This document shows positions 27,671 through 37,509 of a DNA stretch of 64,000 bases, piece after piece. This DNA comes from Rhodobacter sp. (GTDB lineage Bacteria; Pseudomonadota; Alphaproteobacteria; Rhodobacterales; Rhodobacteraceae). Every line of letters starts with the position of its first letter. The first letter of the stretch is position 1. A program made the position numbers and the translations under genes. The notes beneath the pieces are model-generated. The model had not been told where the DNA came from, did not search any database, and saw only the letters and a program-made list of their open reading frames with translations. Where the stretch lies: positions 1 through 64,000 of the forward strand of contig JAIXXB010000019.1 in NCBI GenBank assembly GCA_027490955.1, in the 5' to 3' direction.

Positions 27671-28950
27671 TCTTGCCCGCCCAGTCTTTGGCCACAACGC
27701 GCCTGACCACCCTGCCCAATGGCTTTCGCATTGTGACCGAAACCATGGCGGGGCTGAAATCTGCCTCGGTTGGGGTATGGGTGATGGCGGGTGGGCGGCA
27801 TGAGTTGGCGGCCCAAAACGGCATTGCGCATTTTCTGGAACATATGGCGTTCAAGGGCACAACGCGCCGCAGCGCCCTGCAAATTGCCGAAGAAATCGAA
27901 GATGTTGGCGGCTATATCAACGCCTATACCTCGCGCGAGATGACGGCCTATTATGCGCGCGTGTTGCAGGCCGATGTCGGCCTTGCGCTGGATGTGATTG
28001 GCGATATCGTGCTTAATCCCGCCTTTGCCCCCGCCGAGATCGAGGTAGAGCGCGGCGTGATTTTGCAAGAAATCGGCCAGTCGCTGGATACGCCCGACGA
28101 TATCATTTTCGATTGGTTGCAAGAGGTGTCCTATCCTGACCAACCCTTTGGCCGCACGATTTTGGGGCCAGAAGAAAGGGTAGCGGCCTTTACCCGCGAT
28201 GATTTGCAAGGCTTTATCAAGGCACATTACGGCCCTGCGCAGATGATCTTATCGGCGGCAGGCGCGGTCGATCATGACCAAATTGTCGCCCAAGCCACCG
28301 CGCTGTTTGGCCATTTGCCCGCCATTCCTGCGGCCACATTCCAGCCCGCTGTTTTCACAGGCGCGATGCGGCGCGAGGTGAAAAAGCTGGAGCAGGTGCA
28401 TTTCGCCATGGCCTTTGACGCGCCCAGCTATCGGCATCCTGATGTGCATACGGCGCAAATCTATGCCACTGTTATGGGCGGGGGCATGTCATCGCGCCTG
28501 TTCCAGAAAATTCGCGAAGAACGGGGCCTGTGCTATTCGATTTTTACCCAATCGGGTGCTTATGAGGATGCGGGCCAGATCACGCTTTATGCGGGCACAT
28601 CGGCGGGGGATATTGGCGATTTGATGCGCCTGTGCGCCGATGAGTTAAAGCGCGCGGCAGATGACATCACCGATGCCGAATTGTCGCGCGCGCGCGCGCA
28701 GATCAAGGCGGGGATGTTGATGGGGCTGGAAAGCCCGTCCAGCCGCGCCGAACGCATTGCGCGGCTTTTGGCCATTTATGGCCGTGTGCCCGATATTGAC
28801 GAATCTGTCGCCAAAATTGATGGCGTCAGTTTGGATGATTTGCGCCGCTATGCGGGCGAGGTGACGCAGGCCGATCAAGCCTTGGCGCTGTATGGCCCCG
28901 TGTCCAAAGCCCCAGATTTGGACGCAATGCGCGCACGCTTGGCGGCCTGA
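27667..28950 (+). CDS. M16 family zinc peptidase, processing-peptidase type
   Basis: 427 residues. The inverted zinc motif HFLEH is at 55-59, followed by MAFKGT, with the downstream Glu in the ERGVILQEI segment. The closest relatives are the bacterial homologues of the mitochondrial processing peptidase beta subunit. No ATG gives a full-length product; the start is a TTG at 27667 overlapping the thrC TGA. It has no signal peptide, so it acts in the cytoplasm or is membrane-attached; substrates unknown. Its stop overlaps the next start. Confidence 0.93.
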   Translation: MILPAQSLATTRLTTLPNGFRIVTETMAGLKSASVGVWVMAGGRHELAAQNGIAHFLEHMAFKGTTRRSALQIAEEIEDVGGYINAYTSREMTAYYARVLQADVGLALDVIGDIVLNPAFAPAEIEVERGVILQEIGQSLDTPDDIIFDWLQEVSYPDQPFGRTILGPEERVAAFTRDDLQGFIKAHYGPAQMILSAAGAVDHDQIVAQATALFGHLPAIPAATFQPAVFTGAMRREVKKLEQVHFAMAFDAPSYRHPDVHTAQIYATVMGGGMSSRLFQKIREERGLCYSIFTQSGAYEDAGQITLYAGTSAGDIGDLMRLCADELKRAADDITDAELSRARAQIKAGMLMGLESPSSRAERIARLLAIYGRVPDIDESVAKIDGVSLDDLRRYAGEVTQADQALALYGPVSKAPDLDAMRARLAA

Positions 28951-29528
28951 TGTTCCGCCGCCGCCCCATCCTGAACACGGAAAGGCTGGTGCTGCGATTG
29001 CCGCAACACAGCGATTTTCGAAGCTGGATGCAGGAACGCTTGGCCTCGACTGCGCATCTGACCCCGTGGGAGCCGACATGGAGCGAAGATCATCTGTCGC
29101 GCCGCGCCTTTAGCGCCCGTGTGGCATGGGCGGCAAAGGCCGAGGCACAGGGCACGGGCCTGCCGCTGTTTGTGTTCCGCCGCGCCGATAACGTGCTGCT
29201 TGGCGCAATCACGCTGGATAACATTCGCCGCGGCCCTGCCCAAGCGGGCACGATTGGCTATTGGATCGGCGCGCGCCATGTGCGCCAAGGCTACATGCGC
29301 GAATCTGTGCAGGCCCTGTGCCACTATGCCTTTACCAAACTTGACCTCTCGCGCTTGGAAAGCGCGACTTTGCCTGAAAACACTGCCTCGCGCGGGGTGC
29401 TGGAACAATGCGGCTTTAAATATGAAGGCGTTGCGCAATCTTATTTGCAAATTGACGGGCGCTGGCGCAACCATGTGCTATACGCAAACCTTCGGGGCGA
29501 TCGGCGCGGGCGCACGGATGTAGGATAA
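28950..29528 (+). CDS. RimJ/RimL-type GNAT acetyltransferase
   Basis: 192 residues. The N-terminal LNTERLVLRLPQHSDF and the acetyl-CoA site GYWIGARHVRQGYMRESV followed by LESATLPENTASRGVLEQCGF are typical of ribosomal-protein N-terminal acetyltransferases of the RimJ branch. One-base overlap with the peptidase stop (TGATG) shows coupling. Whether it acts on ribosomal protein S5 or another target cannot be decided from sequence. Confidence 0.9.
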   Translation: MFRRRPILNTERLVLRLPQHSDFRSWMQERLASTAHLTPWEPTWSEDHLSRRAFSARVAWAAKAEAQGTGLPLFVFRRADNVLLGAITLDNIRRGPAQAGTIGYWIGARHVRQGYMRESVQALCHYAFTKLDLSRLESATLPENTASRGVLEQCGFKYEGVAQSYLQIDGRWRNHVLYANLRGDRRGRTDVG

Positions 29529-29572
29529 GCCCTGCAACGGCGCGCTTGGGGGCCGCCCCTTGGGGTAAATGA

Positions 29573-30115
29573 ATGACCGATATCAAGATCTTATTGCTGC
29601 GCGGTGTGAATGTGGGCGGGGCAAACCGCCTGCCTATGCCCGAGTTTCGCCAGTATCTGACCGAACTGGGCCTGACCCATGTGCAAACCCATATCCAAAG
29701 CGGCAATGTGGTGTTTGCAGGCGGTGGTGCGGGGCTGCAGGACATTGTCAGCGCGGGCATGAAACTGCGCTTTGGCTTTGCCCCGCGCCTGTTCTTTTAT
29801 TCTTTGGCCGAATTCACCGCCATTTTGGCCGCCAACCCCTATGCAGCGCAGGGCGCAGCCAATGGCGCGCTGGTGCATGTGTTTTTCCTGTCTGCCCCAT
29901 GCGCCGATGGCGAGGCCGCGCAGTTGACCGCGCTGTGCGCGCGCGATGAAAGCATCACCTTTACCCCGCGCGCGGCATATCTGCATGCGCCATCGGGCAT
30001 TGGCCGATCAAAGCTGGCCGAAAAGCTGGGTCAGATCAAATCCCTTGACCTCACCGCGCGCAACCATACCTCTGTCAGCGCGATTGCGGCCCTTGCCGCA
30101 ACCATTCCCGCCTGA
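29573..30115 (+). CDS. DUF1697 family protein
   Basis: 180 residues. LLRGVNVGGANRLPMPEFRQYLTELG and THIQSGNVVF are the hallmark of DUF1697, a widespread cytoplasmic family with no assigned biochemical activity. The C-terminal GIGRSKLAEKL is also conserved in the family. About 45 bases follow the acetyltransferase; the next gene begins seven bases after its stop, so the genes are probably co-transcribed. Confidence 0.88.
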   Translation: MTDIKILLLRGVNVGGANRLPMPEFRQYLTELGLTHVQTHIQSGNVVFAGGGAGLQDIVSAGMKLRFGFAPRLFFYSLAEFTAILAANPYAAQGAANGALVHVFFLSAPCADGEAAQLTALCARDESITFTPRAAYLHAPSGIGRSKLAEKLGQIKSLDLTARNHTSVSAIAALAATIPA

Positions 30116-30121
30116 GGCCCC

Positions 30122-31540
30122 ATGCTGAACCCTGCCGATTCCGCCTTTGTTGCACATCTGTCCAGCCTCTTGCCGCACGGCACGCTGCGCGCGGCCGAAC
30201 CGCGCGATCTGGCCGAACCGCGCGGGCGTTGGCACGGCATGGCGGGTGCGGTCGCGCGGCCTGCCTCTACGCAAGAGGTTGCGCAGATTGTGCGCGCCTG
30301 CGCGGCCGCGCGGGTTGGGATTGTCCCCTTGGCAGGGGGCACGGGGCTGGTGGGCGGGCAGATCATGCCCGCGGGGGAGGGGCCCGCGCCGCTGCTGCTC
30401 TCGCTTGATCGGATGACGGGTCTGCGCGCGCGCTATCCGTTTGAAAACTGCATCGTGGTCGATGCGGGGATGATCTTGGCCGATGTGCAGCGCCATGCCA
30501 CAGAGATGGGGCGCATTTTCCCGCTGTCGCTGGCCTCGGAGGGATCGTGCCGCATTGGCGGAAATTTGGCCACCAATGCAGGCGGCACGGCAGTTTTGCG
30601 CTATGGCAATGCGCGCGATTTGGTTTTGGGGATCGAGGCGGTTTTGCCCGATGGATCGGTGCTGAATGGGCTCAAACGCCTGCGCAAAGATAACACAGGC
30701 TATGATCTGCGCCATTTGCTGATTGGGTCTGAAGGCACGCTTGGCATCATCACCGCCGCTGCGCTGCGCCTCTTTGCGGCCCCTGCCTCTGGCGCTACGG
30801 CATTGCTGACAGTGCCTTCGCCCGCCGCCGCGCTAGAGCTTTTGGCGCTGGCCGAGGGGCGGCTTTCGGGGATGATTTCCGCCTTCGAACTGCTCGGTCA
30901 GCAGGGATTAGACTTTTTGTCCGAAACCATGCCCGAGGTGGCTGTGCCCCTATCCGCGCCGCAGGGTTGGCTGGTTTTGGTGGAAATCGGCCTGCCTGCA
31001 GGGCTGGGTGACGCGGGGGCGCAGTTAGAGGCCCTGTTTGCCGCAGCCCTTGATGCAGGGTTAACCGCCGATGGGGTGATTGCGGCCAGCGAATCACAGC
31101 GCGCCGCCCTGTGGCGCATCCGCGAATCTATCCCCGAGGCGAACCGCCGCATCGGTGCAATCTCTAGCCATGATATTTCGGTGCCGCTTTCGGCCATCCC
31201 CGCATTCATCGCCCGCGCCACGGCTGATTTGGCGGCTTTGGCCGATGTGCGGGTGAATTGCTTTGGCCATGTGGGTGATGGAAATTTGCATTACAATGTC
31301 TTTCCCCGCGCTGGAAGCAAGGCGGCCGAATACGCCGAAAAGCGGTATGTTATCAAGGCTTTGGTCCATGATATTGTGCATGATATGGGCGGGTCAGTTT
31401 CCGCCGAACATGGGCTGGGACGGCTGAAAACCGATGATCTGATCCGCTATGGCGACCCTGCCAAAATCGCGGCCATGCGCGCCGTAAAGGCCGCTTTGGA
31501 CCCGCTTGGCATTATGAATCCTGGGGCTGTGCTGGGCTGA
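30122..31540 (+). CDS. FAD-linked 2-hydroxyacid dehydrogenase (GlcD/D2HGDH type)
   Basis: 472 residues. The FAD-binding type 4 domain shows VPLAGGTGLVGGQ (about 70-82) and GGNLATNAGGT. The C-terminal FAD-oxidase domain shows VNCFGHVGDGNLHYNVFP with the His residues that bind metal or substrate and SAEHGLGRLK. Such enzymes oxidise D-lactate, D-2-hydroxyglutarate or glycolate. The single-subunit layout favours D-2-hydroxyglutarate or D-lactate, but the substrate is not settled. Confidence 0.9.
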   Translation: MLNPADSAFVAHLSSLLPHGTLRAAEPRDLAEPRGRWHGMAGAVARPASTQEVAQIVRACAAARVGIVPLAGGTGLVGGQIMPAGEGPAPLLLSLDRMTGLRARYPFENCIVVDAGMILADVQRHATEMGRIFPLSLASEGSCRIGGNLATNAGGTAVLRYGNARDLVLGIEAVLPDGSVLNGLKRLRKDNTGYDLRHLLIGSEGTLGIITAAALRLFAAPASGATALLTVPSPAAALELLALAEGRLSGMISAFELLGQQGLDFLSETMPEVAVPLSAPQGWLVLVEIGLPAGLGDAGAQLEALFAAALDAGLTADGVIAASESQRAALWRIRESIPEANRRIGAISSHDISVPLSAIPAFIARATADLAALADVRVNCFGHVGDGNLHYNVFPRAGSKAAEYAEKRYVIKALVHDIVHDMGGSVSAEHGLGRLKTDDLIRYGDPAKIAAMRAVKAALDPLGIMNPGAVLG

Positions 31541-31574
31541 AAAAGGACACCTCGCCAGCTTTGCTGGCGAGGTG
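31541..31574 (-). terminator. 12-bp perfect hairpin between convergent transcripts
   Basis: CACCTCGCCAGC, loop TTT, GCTGGCGAGGTG (31548-31574) lies directly after the dehydrogenase stop. The T-run is on the minus strand (TCCTTTTT beyond the stem), which makes it an intrinsic terminator for the bioY transcript that arrives 140 bases later. It may also stop the plus-strand operon. The bases from 31575 to 31716 hold nothing else recognisable. Confidence 0.8.
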
Positions 31575-31716
31575 CTTGGGGTGGGTGGTCTTCACGTGTT
31601 GCAAGCAGCGTGATCCAAGCGGGTATGGGTGTCTACCCCTTTGGATAGGGTCATGGTTAAGGCCAGAGCGTAAATTTGTCGTTAACGCGGGAAAGTTTTT
31701 TGCAAAACAGCAAAAA

Positions 31717-32259
31717 TCATCCGCGTGAGAGCAGGGCATCGGGGCGCATTTTTGCGATCGACTGGGTGATGAGCCCCGCAAGAACCGCCTTAATGCTGTC
31801 GCCTAGCAAGAACGGCGCGGCCAGCAGCGCCGCCTCTGGCAGGGATTTGCCCAGCATCACCGACATGCCCACCACGCCGATGATATTCAATACCACCACC
31901 CCGCCCAAGGCCGCCCCTGCAAAGGCGGCAAGACCCACCCCCGTGCGCCACGTTTGCACGACCCAGCCCGCAACCAAGGCCGCAATGGGAAAGCCGATCA
32001 GATAGCCAACCGAAGGCGATGCAAACACGCCCAGCCCGCCGCGCCCACCCGACAAAAGCGGCAGGCCAGCGGCAACCAGCACCAAAAACAGCACAACTGC
32101 CAGCGCCCCCCGCTTTGCCCCCAGCACCGTGCCGCACAGCATCACGCCCAAAGATTGCGCTGTAATTGGCACGCCCGAGATCAGATCAATTTTAGGGATC
32201 AGCCCCAAAATGGCAATCAGCGCGGCAAATAGGGCGATTTGGGTGACAGATTTTTCCAT
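31717..32259 (-). CDS. bioY: Biotin transporter substrate-binding subunit BioY
   Basis: 180 residues with six membrane helices. The S-component of the biotin ECF transporter; GVPITAQSLGVMLCGTVLGAKRG and the SVGYLIGFPIAALVAGW helix are typical BioY features. AAGGAG precedes the ATG at 32259. It is the last gene of the methyltransferase-bioM-bioN-bioY operon, 45 bases after bioN. Confidence 0.95.
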   Translation of the reverse strand: MEKSVTQIALFAALIAILGLIPKIDLISGVPITAQSLGVMLCGTVLGAKRGALAVVLFLVLVAAGLPLLSGGRGGLGVFASPSVGYLIGFPIAALVAGWVVQTWRTGVGLAAFAGAALGGVVVLNIIGVVGMSVMLGKSLPEAALLAAPFLLGDSIKAVLAGLITQSIAKMRPDALLSRG

Positions 32260-32304
32260 CGGGTGGCTCCTTGGTTTTGCGCCTGTCTAGCGATGGTCTG
32301 CGCC

Positions 32305-32898
32305 CTAGTCCACCCCGCCGCGGGCGCGCAGGGCCTCGGCCACGCGGGTGGCATCATCAAGGGCTGCAAGGGTCAGTGCGGGCAAGATGCGAAAGCGCGG
32401 GGCCGCAGGGCTGCGCGCGCGCCACGCTTGGGCCAAATCATCCGCCCGCAGCAGCATCACGGGAATAAAGCGAATGGTCAGCGCCATGGCCAGCGCGATG
32501 CGGGGGGCAGGCAGGGCCCGCGCAAAGGGGCGCAGCAGCCATTCGATCACGCCAATCATTTCAGTCAGCCGTGTCGTCATGGTCACGAAATTGGCCAATG
32601 CCACGGCGCTGACCATGCGCAGGATAATGGCCGCCCCCGCAGGGTCGCGCAGCCAGATATGCCACGCGGCGACAATGGCGACAAAAGGCCAAAGGATCCA
32701 CAAAGGGCGCAGGGCCGCGCGGGCAAATCCGCGCCCGCCGCTGGCGGTCAACCCCGCTGCGCCAAGCGCGGCGATGGCCAATTCCGCGGCACTCTCCAAT
32801 GCAAACAGACCGATGGTTGCCAAGGCAAGGGCGGCCAGTTTGCCCCCTGCAGGCACGCCATGCGCCCAAATCGGCCTAGGATAGGTCAGTGTCAGCAT
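32305..32898 (-). CDS. bioN: ECF transporter transmembrane subunit BioN
   Basis: 197 residues, about five hydrophobic segments. EcfT-family coupling protein linking BioM to BioY; the Ala-Arg-Gly type coupling motifs are represented by ADDLAQAWRARSPA and VAEALRARGG at the C-terminus. Start 32898 lies inside the end of bioM (23-base overlap), indicating coupling. Small size is normal for the biotin-specific EcfT. Confidence 0.9.
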   Translation of the reverse strand: MLTLTYPRPIWAHGVPAGGKLAALALATIGLFALESAAELAIAALGAAGLTASGGRGFARAALRPLWILWPFVAIVAAWHIWLRDPAGAAIILRMVSAVALANFVTMTTRLTEMIGVIEWLLRPFARALPAPRIALAMALTIRFIPVMLLRADDLAQAWRARSPAAPRFRILPALTLAALDDATRVAEALRARGGVD

Positions 32899-33583
32899 CC
32901 ACCGCCCCCCTGTCTTGCATGGCGGCGGTAAAGGCGGGCAGTACGGCATCGGGCGGCCCATCGGCCTGCATTTGGCCTGCCTCTAGCCAGATCACGCGGT
33001 CTGCGGCGGTGACAGCGGCAGGATCATGGCTGATGGTGATGATCTGCTGGGGCAGGGCAGAGAGGCGGCGCGCAAGGCGGATTTGGGTGGGCATGTCCAG
33101 CCCCGCAAAAGGTTCGTCCAGCAAAATGGTTTTGGGGGCCATGGCAAGCACAGATAACAGGCACAGGTAATGGCGCTGCCCGCCCGAAAGCGTATGGGTC
33201 GGCGCATCGGCCCAATGCGCGCGCCCCTCGGCGGCAAGCAGCGCGCGTGCCGCGGCATCGGCCTGCGCAGCGGTTTGCCCCATTTGGCGCAGGCCAAAGG
33301 CGATTTCCTCGGCCACTGTGGGGAATAGAATTTGCGCATCGGGGTTTTGAAACACAATCCCCACGGCCCCCAACATGGCGCGGCGATCATTGGGGTTTTG
33401 GCCATGGACCTGCACTGTGCCGCCTGTCGCGGGAATAAGCCCAGCAATCAGGCGCAAAAGCGTGGTCTTGCCCGACCCGTTGCGCCCGATGATGCCGATA
33501 CGGTGCTGGGCCAAATCCAAGGTCAGCGGCGCAATCACTTCGCGCCCTTGCAGGGTAACGGATGCGTTGTGCAGGCTGATCAT
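32876..33583 (-). CDS. bioM: ECF transporter ATPase BioM
   Basis: 235 residues. ABC ATPase of the biotin ECF transporter: Walker A GRNGSGKTT near 33-41, Q-loop FQNPDAQILFPTV (typical of the EcfA/CbiO group), signature LSGGQRH and Walker B ILLDEPFAGLD, then the switch His in ISHD. Start at 33583 overlaps the methyltransferase stop by four bases; a GTG three codons earlier is less likely. Confidence 0.94.
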   Translation of the reverse strand: MISLHNASVTLQGREVIAPLTLDLAQHRIGIIGRNGSGKTTLLRLIAGLIPATGGTVQVHGQNPNDRRAMLGAVGIVFQNPDAQILFPTVAEEIAFGLRQMGQTAAQADAAARALLAAEGRAHWADAPTHTLSGGQRHYLCLLSVLAMAPKTILLDEPFAGLDMPTQIRLARRLSALPQQIITISHDPAAVTAADRVIWLEAGQMQADGPPDAVLPAFTAAMQDRGAVDADTDLS

Positions 33584-34266
33584 GCGGGGCACGCCACAAT
33601 CAATTGCTGTCCGCGTGGCAATTCCGTGGGCGGGAAGTCGGCGGCATAGCCAGAGGCGCGCAGCAGATAGTCTACATCCTCTCGCAGCATATGATAGGGC
33701 GCGCGGGCAGCATGGGTGACCACGCCATCGGGCTGGCGATGCGCGTGCAGATAGGCGGCTTTTGGGGCCTCGAACACTGTCAGCATCAGCTTTTGCAGGC
33801 GCGGGCAGGCGGCGCGCAGCGAGATCAGCGCGCGGCGCAAATGGTTCATGGGCAGATGCGTGAACACCGCAAAGGCGATGGCATGGGTGATGGTGTCAGG
33901 CACACCAGCGAAGGTGAATTCTGCATCCTCTATCAGATGATGGATGGGCAGGCGGGCAGGATCGCTGAGCTCGCTGTGATGCCCTGCGCGCAACAAATCG
34001 CCCGACAAATCCGTCGCCCAATAATGGCCCGCATCCAAATAGGGCACTGCGCGGCAGCCAAGGCGCAGGCTGCCTGCGCCAATGTCCAAAAGGTGGTGAT
34101 GCGGATCCAGCCCCTGATCCAGCAGGATTTGCATCTGAATCAGCCCCGTCTCCTCCCACCGCCCACCGACGATATCGCGGTGGCGGCCTGCCGCGATGGC
34201 GTCCTTAAAGAAATCAGGCGCGTGATAGGGCGAGATATGGGCAGGTTTGGGTGCAGTTTTGGACAT
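33580..34266 (-). CDS. SAM-dependent methyltransferase, first gene of the bio operon
   Basis: 228 residues, class I Rossmann-like methyltransferase. Motif I is LLDIGAGSLRLGCRAVPYL (about 59-77), followed by the acidic-loop segment HYWATDLSGD. The N-terminal VGGRWEETGLIQMQILLDQG recalls methyltransferases linked to sugars or polysaccharides. It is coupled to bioM by ATGA but does not resemble BioC, so a direct biotin role is not shown. Substrate unknown. No strong ribosome site precedes the ATG. Confidence 0.8.
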   Translation of the reverse strand: MSKTAPKPAHISPYHAPDFFKDAIAAGRHRDIVGGRWEETGLIQMQILLDQGLDPHHHLLDIGAGSLRLGCRAVPYLDAGHYWATDLSGDLLRAGHHSELSDPARLPIHHLIEDAEFTFAGVPDTITHAIAFAVFTHLPMNHLRRALISLRAACPRLQKLMLTVFEAPKAAYLHAHRQPDGVVTHAARAPYHMLREDVDYLLRASGYAADFPPTELPRGQQLIVACPA

Positions 34267-34302
34267 GGGGCGCGGTATAGCAGGGGTAAGGCGGGGCGCA
34301 AA

Positions 34303-34372
34303 GGGGGCGCGCGCGCCCCCTCACTGCGCGCGCCCCCTGCGGATATTTGGGAAAAGAAGAAAGCGGCCTCAT
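34303..34372. repeat. Dispersed hairpin element, copy C (half element)
   Basis: GGGGGCGCGCGCGCCCCC (34303-34320) is a perfect palindrome, followed by a single left arm with the core GGATATTTGGGAAAAGAAG (34341-34359). The inverted right arm seen in copies A and D is missing. It lies between the divergent methyltransferase and NYN genes, in the promoter region of one or both. Confidence 0.65.
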
Positions 34373-34422
34373 TTCCGCCCAACTGCGACCTTATGCAGCC
34401 TGTGATTGTAAAGAGGTGGGCT

Positions 34423-35139
34423 GTGCAGATCGTATCAAATTTTATGGCAGCGGGTGCGGCCAGCGTGGTTTTGGTGGATGGCGAGAATATCCCCCATGCT
34501 TTGGCACAGCAGATCATGGACAAGGTGCAGCATTTTGGTGGCGCCATGGTCTGGCGGGTTTATGGCGATGTTATGCGCCTGCCCAATTGGGCCTCGGCGG
34601 CGGGGTTTGAGATGATTCATACCGGCCACGCCAAGAATGGGGCGGATATGCGCATTTGCATTGATGCAGTAGATTTGGCGGGGCGCGGCGGGTTGGGACG
34701 GGTGGTGATCGCCAGTTCCGACCGCGACTTTACCCATTTGGCGCAGTATTTGCGGGCCAAGGGTATTGAAGTTGTGGGCATGGGCGAGGCGAAAACGCAT
34801 CAGAGTTTTCGCATGGCCTGCACGCGCTTTATCGATTTGGCGGCCGCGACGACGCCAGCGCCTGCAGCACAGCGGGCTGTACAGACGTCCGAGGCGGGCA
34901 AGATCCAACAGGACATTGCTGCCCTGATTACCGCCGAGGGCAAGGCGGGAATGCTGATTACCGCCCTGTCGGCGCAGATGCGCGCCAAGCACGGGTTTTT
35001 GATTGGCCAGCATGACAAGAAAACTTGGCGCGGTTATCTTTCAGCCTATCCTACACTCTATGACCTAGACCCCAAAGGCCCAAGCGCCCGCGTGCGCCTA
35101 GCAAAAAACGCGCGCCCCGTTGCCGAGACGCGCGTCTGA
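34423..35139 (+). CDS. NYN-domain protein with C-terminal OST-HTH/LOTUS domain
   Basis: 238 residues. The N-terminal NYN (PIN-like) nuclease fold shows VVLVDGENI (Asp19, Asn22) and later ADMRICIDAVDLA and VVIASSDRDFTHLAQYLRAKG, giving the acidic metal site. From about 160 a LOTUS domain follows (IQQDIAALITAEGKAGMLITALSAQM). This pair is typical of bacterial LabA/DUF88-like RNA-processing proteins. Start taken as GTG 34423 after AAGAGG; an ATG at 34444 or 34393 is possible. Convergent with mdh. Confidence 0.85.
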   Translation: MQIVSNFMAAGAASVVLVDGENIPHALAQQIMDKVQHFGGAMVWRVYGDVMRLPNWASAAGFEMIHTGHAKNGADMRICIDAVDLAGRGGLGRVVIASSDRDFTHLAQYLRAKGIEVVGMGEAKTHQSFRMACTRFIDLAAATTPAPAAQRAVQTSEAGKIQQDIAALITAEGKAGMLITALSAQMRAKHGFLIGQHDKKTWRGYLSAYPTLYDLDPKGPSARVRLAKNARPVAETRV

Positions 35140-35156
35140 AGGCTGGGCCGAAAGTC

Positions 35157-36158
<1,002 letters not shown>

Positions 36159-36269
36159 CTAAGCGCAAATTGCCCCTGCGCGCAAGGGTTGGCTCTGGCG
36201 CATTTTACGCTTTGGCTGGCGGGGGGCGGATGTTTGCGCTAACGATTTGGCAAAGTGAAAGGACGGCAG

Positions 36270-37022
36270 ATGGACAGCGTGTTTTTCTGGGCGATGGCGG
36301 CTTTGGCGGCAGCTTTGGTCGGTGCGGGCAAGGGCGGCTTGCCCGTGGTGGGGATGCTGGGCGTGCCCGTTTTGTCGCTGGCCATATCGCCGATTACGGC
36401 GGCAGGGCTGCTGCTGCCTGTCTATGTGCTGTCGGATATGTTTGCGCTATATGCCTATCGCGCCAGTTTCAACACCCGCGTTTTGGCGATTTTGGCAATG
36501 GGTGTCACGCTGGGTGTGGGCTTTGGTTGGGCCACGGCCAGCATCACGCCTGAATGGGCCGTCACCGCCTTAGTTGGGTTGATTGGGCTGGTGTTTTCGG
36601 TGACGCTGCTGCTGCGCAAGGGCGAGCCGCCTGCCCGCCACGCCGATGTGCCGCGCGGGGTGTTTTGGGGGGCGCTGACGGGTTTTACCAGTTTTGTCAG
36701 CCATTCTGGCGCGCCGCCCTTTCAGGTTTATGTGTTGCCCTTGCGGCTGGAAAAAATGGTATTTGCAGGCACAAGCACGATCTTATTTGCCTATTTGAAC
36801 GCGATCAAGCTGATCCCCTATGCGGCGCTGGGCCAATTCTCGCCCGCCAATTTGAAAGTGGCAGTCATGCTGATGCCCGTGGCGGCGCTGTCGGTTTATG
36901 GCGGGGTGCGGCTGGTGCGCTGGTTGCCAGAAAAGCTGTTTTTCCAAGCGGTCACTTGGGCGCTGTTGGCGATTTCGATCAAGCTGATATGGGATGGCGC
37001 GCGCGGGGCGGGGCTGATCTGA
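36270..37022 (+). CDS. TauE/SafE-family anion exporter
   Basis: 250 residues, eight hydrophobic segments. The family motif GAGKGGLPVVGMLGVPVLS is at about 19-37, and the second half has GFTSFVSHSGAPPFQVYVLP. TauE/SafE proteins move sulfite, sulfoacetate or related organic anions. AAGGA precedes the ATG at 36270. Monocistronic or leading into the small gene after it; ligand not predictable. Confidence 0.9.
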   Translation: MDSVFFWAMAALAAALVGAGKGGLPVVGMLGVPVLSLAISPITAAGLLLPVYVLSDMFALYAYRASFNTRVLAILAMGVTLGVGFGWATASITPEWAVTALVGLIGLVFSVTLLLRKGEPPARHADVPRGVFWGALTGFTSFVSHSGAPPFQVYVLPLRLEKMVFAGTSTILFAYLNAIKLIPYAALGQFSPANLKVAVMLMPVAALSVYGGVRLVRWLPEKLFFQAVTWALLAISIKLIWDGARGAGLI

Positions 37023-37050
37023 TGCGCCAAGGCTTGAGTTTTGCCGTGTC

Positions 37051-37455
37051 ATGCCTATATCCGCGCAAAAGCGCAGCATCGGGGCGCAGCATTGGGCGGG
37101 CATGGGCGGATTGACGGGTAAATTGGCGGTGCTGTGGCTGATCTTGGGCATCGCCCTTGGCCCATTGGTGCAATCTTTGGCCCATCCAATCGCTGTGACC
37201 GACCCAACCACGCGCGCGCACAGCCACGTTGCGCCGCAGTCGCATAGCCTGCCACAGCCTGCCGCACAGGATTTAGGCGCGCATCAGCATGGCGCGGCAC
37301 ATCCTGCCGACCAAGACCACATCTCTGCCATAATCTTATCACCCGCTTTGCAGCCCGCCCCTTGGCCACAGGTGCAGCCGCATCTGCGCCACCCACAAGC
37401 GGCGGCGCAGGCCAAGGCCGCGGCGTTGCGCAGACCTCCGCGCACGGACGCATAG
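37051..37455 (+). CDS. Small His-rich exported protein upstream of HupE
   Basis: 134 residues: a hydrophobic segment (about 22-43, TGKLAVLWLILGIALGPLVQ) and then a Pro/Ala/His-rich tail with ten histidines, including HSH and HQHGAAH. It could be a membrane-tethered or secreted metal-binding protein. Its place 54 bases before a HupE/UreJ gene supports this. No strong ribosome site; an ATG at 37102 is an alternative. I recognise no family, and it could be a chance frame, but the layout looks real. Confidence 0.5.
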   Translation: MPISAQKRSIGAQHWAGMGGLTGKLAVLWLILGIALGPLVQSLAHPIAVTDPTTRAHSHVAPQSHSLPQPAAQDLGAHQHGAAHPADQDHISAIILSPALQPAPWPQVQPHLRHPQAAAQAKAAALRRPPRTDA

Positions 37456-37509
37456 GCGGAACCTGCGGCCAAAGGGCCGCGCTATGTCTTTCGTTTGCAG
37501 GAGTGTCTT

